Origin: an uncultured Oscillospiraceae bacterium
Lineage (GTDB): Bacteria; Bacillota; Clostridia; Oscillospirales; Oscillospiraceae
Length of the DNA stretch: 5,933 bases
NCBI GenBank assembly: GCA_900756495.1
Contig: CAAEKI010000242.1
Span: 1 to 5,933 of the forward strand
Reading direction: 5' to 3'
Part shown: positions 1-5,216 of the stretch, in pieces
Position numbering within the stretch: position 1 is the stretch's first letter
How the letters are laid out: each line of letters begins with the position of its first letter
Translations under genes and position numbers: made by a program
The notes under the pieces: model-generated
The model's database searches: none
What the model saw: only the letters and a program-made list of their open reading frames with translations
Told to the model about the DNA's origin: nothing

Positions 1-32
1 GCTCTCCTCTGTTTTCCAGAAAGCGTAAAGGG

Positions 33-105
33 AACCCCTTAAAGGGGTTTCGTCCGTATCAGACCCTTATAGGGCCTGCTCGAGCCCCCGGCTAAAAGCC
101 GGTGG
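33..105. repeat. Cluster of three consecutive hairpins downstream of the symporter operon
   Basis: Three inverted repeats follow one another: AACCCC/GGGGTT at 33-49 (5-nt loop); CAGACCCT/AGGGCCTG at 60-78 (one mismatch, 3-nt loop); and CCCCCGGC/GCCGGTGG at 85-105 (one mismatch, loop TAAAA). None is followed by a proper run of T on the minus strand, so this is not a textbook terminator for the operon ending at 146. On the plus strand the third hairpin is followed by TGGTTTGGACTTTT, a weak T-rich tail, so it could end a plus-strand transcript from beyond the left edge. Clustered hairpins of this kind also occur at ends of IS200/IS605-type elements and as REP-like intergenic repeats, but no transposase is visible. 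No gene is seen in 1-145. The extreme left edge reads AGAGGAGAGC on the minus strand, which could be a ribosome binding site for a gene outside the window. Confidence 0.55.
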
Positions 106-145
106 TTTGGACTTTTATCAGGCGATCCACAATGGGGTTGCAGTG

Positions 146-271
146 TTATTCCTCACTGTCTCCTGCCTCACCGCGGGCGCGCAGCGCACGGTAGGCAAAG
201 AAGGATAGGATACCAAGTACGATAATGACTCCTACCAGAAAGTACGCAACGGACATCTCCAGTGTTGACAC
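146..271 (-). CDS. 41-residue single-span membrane protein, second small ORF behind the symporter
   Basis: Opens with GTG at 269-271, preceded by AAAGGGGG with 7 nt spacing, and ends at TAA (146-148). The product is 41 residues. It has a short polar N-terminus (MSTLEMS), one hydrophobic segment at about residues 8-27 (AYFLVGVIIVLGILSFFAY), then basic residues R28, R31 and R33 and an acidic tail (EAGDSEE). By the positive-inside rule the C-terminus should be cytoplasmic. It starts 15 nt after the stop of the preceding small gene and follows the same plan: one span, a basic patch, an acidic tail. I do not recognise a named family. Very small partners of sodium symporters are known (MetS for NSS transporters; DUF485 and DUF4212 proteins for SSS transporters), so a role as accessory subunit is an inference from position and shape. 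It lies below usual gene-calling length and is easily missed. Confidence 0.72.
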   Translation of the reverse strand: MSTLEMSVAYFLVGVIIVLGILSFFAYRALRARGEAGDSEE

Positions 272-286
272 GGTATATCCCCCTTT

Positions 287-403
287 CTAGATTTCGTCGT
301 CGTAGGTATCCTTATGGGTACAGCGGAAGAGCAGGATGATCGCCAGCGATACTACGATTGTAACGACAATCTGAATCAGCAGTGTGAAAACAACCCAGTT
401 CAT
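287..403 (-). CDS. 38-residue single-span membrane protein directly behind the symporter
   Basis: Starts at ATG (401-403), only 17 nt after the symporter stop, with a very good ribosome binding site (AAAGGAG at 410-416, 6 nt spacing), and ends at TAG (287-289). The product begins MNWVVFTLLIQIVV. One membrane span runs from about residue 4 to 26, followed by R27, H30 and K31 and the acidic end DTYDDEI. The positive residues after the span predict an outside N-terminus and a cytoplasmic tail. The tight spacing, strong binding site and shared strand argue for co-translation with the symporter. No named family is recognised. It may be a small accessory subunit affecting stability, assembly or activity of the transporter, as known for other SSS and NSS carriers; that function is inferred. 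A regulatory micro-protein of the symporter is an alternative. Confidence 0.78.
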   Translation of the reverse strand: MNWVVFTLLIQIVVTIVVSLAIILLFRCTHKDTYDDEI

Positions 404-420
404 ATTGTACTCCTTTCTGC

Positions 421-1926
421 TCAGGCGCTGGCGGACTTGAGCTTCCTCTCGGCGGCCTCCTGCTCACGAATGCGCTTGAGCATGGCTGGCTTGCTGCCGG
501 GCAGGCAGACGGCCAGCACAAAATAGAGGATAAACGCACAGGCGAGGACAGGATAATAACTGTTGGTAAAGGGCCCCTCGGCGATGGGGCAGGCAAATGT
601 CCACCAGAAGTTCACTCCCAGGGAGGCCAGACAGGTGACCCAGGCTGCCTTGCGGTTGACACGCCACACCATACCCAGGAAATAGCAGATAAACAGCGGC
701 AGGCCGATAGAGAAACACCAGAAGAAAAGGGGGAGCACGACAGGTGCATTCAGGGCGGGGATGACGGCCAAAATGGTGCACACTACCACCAGGAACACGC
801 CAAGGCGGTAGTAGCCCTTCTCCGAGATCTTCTCCCCGCACAGGGGGCGGAAGATATCGTCGGTTACCACGTGGGACATGGAGAGCAGCAGTCCGCTGGC
901 GGTGGAGAGGTTGGCGCAGAGAAGGGACACCATCACCACGCCAATAAGGGCCGGCGGAAAGGCCTTGAGCAGCAGGTCGGGCACACACAGCTTGGCGGTG
1001 GTGTTCTCCATCCCCACAATGGCCACAGAGCAGACACCCAGGATGACCCAGGGGAAGGCGGCCAGGCTGTTGATCATGGCCGCGGGGAAGGCGCCCTTCC
1101 GGATCTCTCTGGTGTTCTTGGCTGCCAGCACCGGGAGATACATGCAGTGCTCGCTGCTGGCTGCAAATACGTGAAGTATGACCACCGGGAACATAATGCC
1201 CAGCAGGATGTTGGAGTCCACATGGAAGATATTGGTCATCCAGCCATTCCCATTGCCCGCGTACCAATCGGCGATACCCTGGAAGCCGCCGAACTCGGTG
1301 CCCTTCAGCCAGCCGCCCAAGTATACAACGGCGATAAAGGAGCCGGCAATCAGCATAATTGCGTTGATCACGTTCATATAGGAGGCCTGGAGCTGGCCGG
1401 CAAAGAGCATGTACACCACGCACAGTATGCCGGCGATCACCACGCATCCGGGTGTAAAGGGGATTCGGCCGGCCGTCAGGCAGTAGATGGCGGTGGCGGT
1501 GCCCAAAACCTCCGAAATCGCGATGCCCAGCCAGGCGGCCGGCGCGATGGAGGCGTTATAAAATCCAATTTTTTTGCCGAAGAGCTTGGCCAGCCCCTGG
1601 GGGAAGGTCTCCACTTTCAGGCGGCGCAGCCAGGGCCCAAACCAGAGCATGAAGATAGGGACAAAGACAGAGCCTGCGAGGATGCCCCACCAGAGCACCG
1701 AGATGCCCATAAAGGTCTGCTGCTCCCAGAGTGAAGAGGTGTGCCCGCTGCCCAGAGGCGAGAGCACAAAGGTACACATGACCAGCGGCCACGTCAGCCG
1801 GTTGGCCGCCGTAAAATAGTCCTGCCCTGTTTTTACTTTGCGCTTGGCGATAGCGCCAAAAATGATAGAGAAAATAACAAAGTAAGCAACAGCGATAATT
1901 AGTTGGATCAACTTAACAACCCCCAT
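421..1926 (-). CDS. Sodium:solute symporter (SSS) family transporter
   Basis: A 501-residue integral membrane protein of the SSS (sodium/glucose-proline-pantothenate) family, which couples solute uptake to Na+ entry. Hydrophobicity suggests about 12-13 spans, the first at residues 7-26, others near 75-98, 125-150, 160-178, 187-206, 238-258, 285-305, 325-350, 375-392, 396-418, 428-446 and 457-476. The N-terminal pattern AKRKVKTGQDYFTAANRL (27-44) is typical of the family after the first span. The segment ANLSTASGLLLSMSHVVTDD (338-357) corresponds to the conserved helix carrying the Ser/Thr Na+-site pair (S341, T342). The C-terminus is a charged tail (KRIREQEAAERKLKSASA). The ATG has no Shine-Dalgarno sequence at the usual distance: AAAGGAG lies about 30 nt away, inside a short leader ORF whose stop is 5 nt upstream. 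Two tiny membrane-protein genes follow directly. The substrate is unknown; a nearby hydrolase and LysR gene suggest an organic acid, ester or amino-acid derivative. Confidence 0.93.
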   Translation of the reverse strand: MGVVKLIQLIIAVAYFVIFSIIFGAIAKRKVKTGQDYFTAANRLTWPLVMCTFVLSPLGSGHTSSLWEQQTFMGISVLWWGILAGSVFVPIFMLWFGPWLRRLKVETFPQGLAKLFGKKIGFYNASIAPAAWLGIAISEVLGTATAIYCLTAGRIPFTPGCVVIAGILCVVYMLFAGQLQASYMNVINAIMLIAGSFIAVVYLGGWLKGTEFGGFQGIADWYAGNGNGWMTNIFHVDSNILLGIMFPVVILHVFAASSEHCMYLPVLAAKNTREIRKGAFPAAMINSLAAFPWVILGVCSVAIVGMENTTAKLCVPDLLLKAFPPALIGVVMVSLLCANLSTASGLLLSMSHVVTDDIFRPLCGEKISEKGYYRLGVFLVVVCTILAVIPALNAPVVLPLFFWCFSIGLPLFICYFLGMVWRVNRKAAWVTCLASLGVNFWWTFACPIAEGPFTNSYYPVLACAFILYFVLAVCLPGSKPAMLKRIREQEAAERKLKSASA

Positions 1927-1931
1927 TCACA

Positions 1932-1973
1932 TTACTTTTTTGCCTCAGATTTTCTTCTCCTTTTTGACATCAT
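1932..1973 (-). CDS. Putative 13-residue basic leader peptide preceding the symporter
   Basis: ATGATG at 1968-1973 opens a short ORF encoding (M)MSKRRRKSEAKK, ending in TAA at 1932-1934. GGAG stands 6 nt before the second ATG, making that the likelier start. The stop is 5 nt from the symporter ATG, and between them the bases read TAATGTGAATG, so a start-stop pair (ATG TGA) sits in frame with and directly before the symporter ATG. The symporter lacks a well-placed binding site of its own; the AAAGGAG in this region lies within the leader codons. Translation of the symporter may therefore depend on ribosomes finishing this peptide. Six of the 12-13 residues are Lys or Arg, with Arg encoded by AGG/AGA, so ribosome speed here could matter. 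That is inference, and chance cannot be excluded for so short an ORF. Confidence 0.45.
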   Translation of the reverse strand: MMSKRRRKSEAKK

Positions 1974-2013
1974 CCTCTCCATTTTCTCTGCCTGTAATGC
2001 TGCAATGAGTATG

Positions 2014-2055
2014 TGGTGTGTATGAGACTATTCAATTGTCAACTTTATTCTATCA
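2014..2055 (-). promoter_or_regulatory. Probable promoter region of the symporter operon
   Basis: On the minus strand an extended -10-like element TGATAGAAT lies at 2047-2055, with only a weak -35 (TTTATA) 17 nt before it; transcription would start near 2040. A perfect -35-like TTGACA at 2037-2042 follows, but at 17 nt spacing its -10 would be ACACCA, which is poor. The stretch between the lysR terminator and the leader ORF is otherwise empty, so a promoter is expected here. The TTGACAATTGAA block (core palindrome CAATTG) could instead be part of an operator just after the start site. Which signal is used is uncertain. Confidence 0.4.
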
Positions 2056-2077
2056 CAGGGGCAGGCTGTTATAAAAC

Positions 2078-2128
2078 GAAAGAAATAGATGCCAGCATCA
2101 AGTAGAGATGCTGGCATCTATTTCTTTC
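2078..2128. terminator. 22-bp perfect inverted repeat; intrinsic terminator of lysR
   Basis: Arms at 2078-2099 and 2107-2128 are perfect reverse complements (22 bp), with a 7-nt loop AAGTAGA. The GC-rich part is ATGCCAGCATC. On the minus strand the hairpin is followed by GTTTTAT, and the outer arm itself reads TATTTCTTTC, giving a U-rich exit. This suits termination of the LysR gene ending at 2177, about 50 nt upstream of the hairpin. On the plus strand the exit TATTTCTTTC also allows activity, so it may work in both directions. It insulates the symporter operon from lysR transcription. Confidence 0.85.
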
Positions 2129-2176
2129 ATGGTAAATTTTTTGCCGGTGCGTCTCAGGGCACACCGGGAGCGGAGG

Positions 2177-3067
2177 CTAGCCGTCCTCAGCGATGCTGAA
2201 TTCCTGCAAAAACAGGGGCAGGGCGGTGTTCTTGTTATCGGTTTTCCAGGCGATCCCAATCTCATGGAAGGCGTTGGGGTCGTCAATGGTGGCGTAGGTC
2301 ATGTCCCCAGTGAGGTAGCGCAGGTAGAGGGTGGGTAAGATGGCCACCCCTATCCCCATGCGCACCAGCATGATGGTGGTGAAGTGGTCATTGCAGTCGT
2401 CGTTGATGTTGGGAGTGATTCCGTTGGACATAAAGATAAAATTGACCAAGTCGAACATGCCCGGATTGGTCTCCCGGCTCATGGTAAAGATCGTCTCCCT
2501 GGCCAGCTCCGCCGGCCGGATCCGCCGTCGGTCCGCTAAGGGATGTTTTTTCTCCATTACCACCACAAAATCGTCTATGTACAGGCTCTTCCAGCGGAAT
2601 TTATCATTTTTGATGAAGCCATCCTCCCGGCCAAAGGCTACATCCACCCGGTCCTCATCCAGATGACGGGCCAGGGTGATGCAGTCGTAGGCGGTATAGC
2701 GGGTTTCCACATGGGGGTAGTTCACTGCGAAGGATCGGAAGTTGGGAACAAAGCAGTCCACCATTTGGGGCAGGACAAACCCTACGTGCAGGTGCCCGAT
2801 CTCCCCGTTCTGCACACCCTGCATCTTGGCTACTGAGGCGCGGGCGATGGAGGTGAGCTGATAGGCGTCTTTGAGAAAGATTTCCCCTGCCGGGGTCAGG
2901 GAGAGCTGGTTGTTGCGTCTGGTGAAGAGCTTGAGCCCCAGTTCTTTTTCCAGTGTGATAATGCTGTGGCTCACAGCTGACTGTACCATAAAGAGCCTCT
3001 GGGCTGCCTCGCTAAAATTCAGATAACGCGCCGCTACGATGAATACCTCCAACTGATGGATATCCAT
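2177..3067 (-). CDS. LysR-family transcriptional regulator
   Basis: A 296-residue LysR-type regulator, of normal length for the family. Residues 1-65 form the winged helix-turn-helix: MDIHQLEVFIVAARYLNFSE, then AAQRLFMVQSAVSHSIITLE as recognition region, and LGLKLFTRRNNQLSLTPAG as the wing. A linker helix (about 66-88) leads into the periplasmic-binding-like effector domain, starting near GHLHVGFVLPQ (91-101) and running to the C-terminus. The start chosen is the ATG at 3065-3067, since MDIHQLEVF is the usual LysR beginning and AGGAGG lies 7 nt upstream. The same frame stays open to an ATG at 3154, but the extra 29 residues are not LysR-like. It has its own consensus promoter (3182-3210) and terminator (2078-2128), so it is a monocistronic gene between the hydrolase and the symporter operon. 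It probably controls one or both neighbours in response to the transported compound or its product; the ligand is unknown. Confidence 0.93.
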   Translation of the reverse strand: MDIHQLEVFIVAARYLNFSEAAQRLFMVQSAVSHSIITLEKELGLKLFTRRNNQLSLTPAGEIFLKDAYQLTSIARASVAKMQGVQNGEIGHLHVGFVLPQMVDCFVPNFRSFAVNYPHVETRYTAYDCITLARHLDEDRVDVAFGREDGFIKNDKFRWKSLYIDDFVVVMEKKHPLADRRRIRPAELARETIFTMSRETNPGMFDLVNFIFMSNGITPNINDDCNDHFTTIMLVRMGIGVAILPTLYLRYLTGDMTYATIDDPNAFHEIGIAWKTDNKNTALPLFLQEFSIAEDG

Positions 3068-3153
3068 CCACTTCCCTCCTCCGCCCGTTTTTGTCGTACA
3101 AACCTTCCTTTTTGTGTATTTTATATTATTCCAAAATATATGTGTAATTCCCA

Positions 3154-3169
3154 TGTGCTTTGCAGCACA
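3154..3169 (-). promoter_or_regulatory. GCAA-loop hairpin at the 5' end of the lysR mRNA leader
   Basis: TGTGCT and AGCACA pair perfectly around a GCAA tetraloop (a GNRA loop as read on the minus strand). If transcription starts near 3175, the hairpin lies about 6 nt from the 5' end of a roughly 108-nt, AT-rich untranslated leader. A 5'-terminal stem can protect mRNA from decay; no known riboswitch is recognised. Confidence 0.4.
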
Positions 3170-3181
3170 ATCGTCAAAAAT

Positions 3182-3210
3182 ATTATAGACAAATCCCCTG
3201 CACCTGTCAA
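3182..3210 (-). promoter_or_regulatory. Consensus sigma-A promoter for lysR
   Basis: On the minus strand TTGACA (3205-3210) and TATAAT (3182-3187) are separated by exactly 17 nt, matching the vegetative sigma-factor consensus at all twelve positions. Transcription should begin near 3175, giving a 5' leader of about 108 nt before the lysR ATG at 3067. The -35 box lies inside a perfect inverted repeat CCTGTC-GTT-GACAGG (3203-3217), a plausible operator for a repressor or for LysR autoregulation. A promoter this strong is unusual for a LysR gene and suggests that it is held down by a bound protein or by the structured leader. Confidence 0.9.
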
Positions 3211-3253
3211 CGACAGGAACCGCCGGCCACAGAACTCTGCGGTCGGCGGTTCC
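3203..3253. repeat. Overlapping inverted repeats between hydrolase stop and lysR promoter
   Basis: A long hairpin at 3216-3253 has GGAACCGCCG paired perfectly with CGGCGGTTCC, one internal mismatch, then six more pairs (one G-U) around a 4-nt loop. A second, perfect 6-bp repeat CCTGTC/GACAGG (3203-3217) shares two bases with it and contains the lysR -35 box. The large hairpin lies 30 nt after the hydrolase stop and probably marks its transcript end. However, no T-run follows on the minus strand, so it would be a 3'-end stabiliser, a factor-dependent stop or a protein site rather than a standard intrinsic terminator. Confidence 0.65.
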
Positions 3254-3282
3254 CGGTAAAGGGGGGGAGTGATGGGCATATA

Positions 3283-4965
3283 TCAGGGCACCACAGGCAG
3301 GCGGATGCAGCTCTGGTGCTCCTCATCCCGATAGATGTGGTGAGTGATGGTCTCGCACTCGCACATGTGCCACATGATATCGTAGGTAGCGGGATCCACT
3401 GGAACCTCGATATTGGAGATCTCCAGGCGCAGGCGGGTGCCCTTCTTGAAGACGTGGGCACAGGGGCGCAGCTGAACCACATACTCGTTGATCTCGCCGG
3501 GCACCACGGGCACATCCACGGTGTGGTCATGGACCACCTCCCAGGGGGTGCAGCGGGACTCATCAATCTTCCGATGCGCGGCGTTGAGCCAGCCGCCGGC
3601 CAGGGGGGCCATCATGGAGCTGCCGTCCTCCCGCAGCTCCACACGCCAGGTGGTGTTGGGATGGTCGACTGCGGCGTAGAACTTCACCTGGGGCGCACCC
3701 ACCACCATGGTGTCCTCCGGCAGCGGGGCCGAGAGGTAGACCACCATGTTCCGATCCTCGGTGACGGTGAGCGGGGCCTGCATGAAGGAGTCGGGATAAT
3801 TGTTGTGGAGCTCCGGCTGCCTGCTCAGCTGGCCCAGGGCATTGAAGTAGTACTCGGTGTACTGGGTGGTCTCGCAGGGGAATTCCCTGGCAGTGTGCCA
3901 GGTCTCCACGCCGCTGGTGAGGAAGCGGACGTCCGGCTCATCCATGATGCCGGTCTCCATGCCCTTGAGCCAGTAGTCATACCAGCGCAGCAGCTCGTCG
4001 TGGTCGTCCTTCCAGGGGCGGGTGCCCATGTCCTTGTAGAGGCGGAGCTTCTTGGGCACTTTCAGGGAGTTCCAGACGTTGATCTGGGGCAGACCGAAGA
4101 AGCTGAAGCAGGGGCCGCCCACATAGGTGGGCACATTGATCCGATCCAACTTGTCGCTGAAGGAGCGGCTGCGGTAAAAGGGCCCGTCGTTGGGATTGAG
4201 CATCATGTCGAAGAGGATGGGGTTCTTCTCGGGGTACTTCAGCAGATGGTAGAGGTAGGGGTACTGACGCAGCCGAGGATCGGCGCAGGCCTTGTCTACC
4301 AGCTTCTTCAGCTCCTCGGGGGGTGTATTCTCAATCATCCAGGACTTGATGTTCTTGATGGCCAGGCCGCAGCGGGCGGGGTAGGTGCCGGTGTAGAGGC
4401 CGTACCAGAAGAGGCTGAGCACGCCGCCGTCGTACATGGCGTGGTTGTAGAGATCGTCGCCGTAGATCTCCCAGGGGGCGATACAGGTCAGGTGGGGGGG
4501 CTGGGTCACGGCAATCTGCATCTGGGTATTGGAGAAATAGCAGATGCCGATGAGGCCCACCTTGCCGGTACACCAGGGCTGCTCCGCCATCCACTCCACC
4601 ACGTCGTGGCCGTCCTCGCCCTCCTGGGGGGCCATGAGGCCGATCATCTCGCCCTCGGAATCGCCGGAGCCCCGGTGATCCGCAATGACCATCACATAAC
4701 CCCGGCGGGCAAAGTAGTAAGGATCGCCCGACTCACAGGAGGCCTCGAAGATACTCTTGCCGAAGGGCATGGGCGGAGTCTCGGGGAAGACCTGGGAGAT
4801 TTTCCCGTACGCAGACATAGCCAGCAGGCCGGGGAACTTGCCCTCAGCGTCGGGGCGGTACACATCAACTGCGATTTTTACTCCGTCGCGGGCTGTTACC
4901 ATCACATTTTCTTCCCGGATCACGTTGTAAATGGGTTGAGATGCCTGGAACACTTTTTCTGTCAT
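3283..4965 (-). CDS. CocE/NonD (peptidase S15-like) family hydrolase with Cys at the nucleophile position
   Basis: A 560-residue alpha/beta hydrolase of the CocE/NonD, X-Pro dipeptidyl-peptidase-like family, whose members hydrolyse esters or amides. The N-terminal catalytic domain (about 20-345) starts with VMVTARDGVKIAVDVYRP and includes the oxyanion-side motif DHRGSGDSEG (96-105). A family cap insert lies near 165-270, and the domain ends in DELLRWYDYWLKG. The C-terminal jelly roll (about 365-560) includes APLPEDTMVVGAPQVKFYAA. No signal peptide is seen, so it is probably cytoplasmic. The nucleophile elbow reads GLIGICYFS (137-145): Cys142 replaces the usual Ser of G-x-S-Y-x-G. Where the family has the catalytic Asp (GGWxD), this protein has VGGPCFSFF (282-290). 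His322 in WKDDHDEL is a possible catalytic His. It may be a Cys-dependent hydrolase or have lost activity. The ATG overlaps the stop of a short upstream ORF (ATGA), and AAAGGA stands 11 nt before it. It lies upstream of lysR on the same strand, but with its own promoter region. Confidence 0.9.
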   Translation of the reverse strand: MTEKVFQASQPIYNVIREENVMVTARDGVKIAVDVYRPDAEGKFPGLLAMSAYGKISQVFPETPPMPFGKSIFEASCESGDPYYFARRGYVMVIADHRGSGDSEGEMIGLMAPQEGEDGHDVVEWMAEQPWCTGKVGLIGICYFSNTQMQIAVTQPPHLTCIAPWEIYGDDLYNHAMYDGGVLSLFWYGLYTGTYPARCGLAIKNIKSWMIENTPPEELKKLVDKACADPRLRQYPYLYHLLKYPEKNPILFDMMLNPNDGPFYRSRSFSDKLDRINVPTYVGGPCFSFFGLPQINVWNSLKVPKKLRLYKDMGTRPWKDDHDELLRWYDYWLKGMETGIMDEPDVRFLTSGVETWHTAREFPCETTQYTEYYFNALGQLSRQPELHNNYPDSFMQAPLTVTEDRNMVVYLSAPLPEDTMVVGAPQVKFYAAVDHPNTTWRVELREDGSSMMAPLAGGWLNAAHRKIDESRCTPWEVVHDHTVDVPVVPGEINEYVVQLRPCAHVFKKGTRLRLEISNIEVPVDPATYDIMWHMCECETITHHIYRDEEHQSCIRLPVVP

Positions 4966-5057
4966 AGCCGTTTCAGTCCTTTCATCAATGCCGCAGTGTT
5001 ATTTGGATTGGGGATGGGCTCATACGCACCAAAGGCAAAGGGGATCAGAACGGGCAC
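4962..5057 (-). CDS. Possible 31-residue upstream ORF coupled to the hydrolase
   Basis: GTG at 5055-5057 is preceded by GGGGAGG with 9 nt spacing and opens a 31-residue frame (begins MPVLIPFAFGAYEPIPNPNN, ends MKGLKRL). It stops at TGA 4962-4964, overlapping the hydrolase start as ATGA. Stop-start overlap is a classic arrangement for translational coupling. The same frame is open upstream to a GTG at 5201 (79 residues), but no ribosome binding site supports that longer form. No protein family is recognised and there is no clear membrane segment. The frame may be a leader peptide or the remnant C-terminus of a former upstream gene; chance remains possible. Confidence 0.4.
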   Translation of the reverse strand: MPVLIPFAFGAYEPIPNPNNTAALMKGLKRL

Positions 5058-5094
5058 TGCTGTCCACCTCCCCTCACACCCATTGCAGTTACAG

Positions 5095-5121
5095 ATTATC
5101 GGAACCTGCCGGAATTGTCCA
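5095..5121 (-). promoter_or_regulatory. Candidate promoter of the hydrolase transcript
   Basis: On the minus strand TGGACA (5116-5121) and GATAAT (5095-5100) each match the sigma-A consensus at five of six positions, but the spacing is 15 nt, shorter than the ideal 17. Transcription would start near 5088, about 31 nt before the GTG of the short upstream ORF. The position is sensible and the spacing is a weakness, so this is tentative. Confidence 0.35.
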
Positions 5122-5140
5122 CCGTATGGATTTGCATGGT

Positions 5141-5159
5141 CCATCAAAAACTTTGATGG
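5141..5159. repeat. Perfect 8-bp hairpin upstream of the hydrolase
   Basis: CCATCAAA and TTTGATGG are perfect reverse complements around a 3-nt loop (AAC). There is no T-run on either side, so it is not an intrinsic terminator. It sits 20 nt upstream of the candidate hydrolase promoter and could be an operator. Confidence 0.4.
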
Positions 5160-5216
5160 AGACGGCTCAATTGCCCTGAAATCTGATGCTTTCTTTATCA
5201 CTGACTATGAGAATAA

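Noticed and set aside
464..1447. Minus-strand 327-codon frame inside the symporter
   Set aside because: Out of frame with the symporter, Arg/Pro/Gly/His-rich, no family resemblance.
871..1734. Plus-strand open frame of 287 codons antisense to the symporter
   Set aside because: Gly/His/Gln-rich translation with no hydrophobic or domain pattern; it is the complement of a clear SSS transporter.
2033..2042. TTGACA as a full promoter for the symporter
   Set aside because: At 17 nt spacing the -10 would be ACACCA, with no good hexamer at neighbouring spacings; kept only as part of the candidate regulatory region.
3068..3154. N-terminal extension of the LysR protein by 29 residues
   Set aside because: The extra residues precede the usual LysR start MDIHQLEVF, lie in the AT-rich leader, and the AGGAGG site points to the ATG at 3067.
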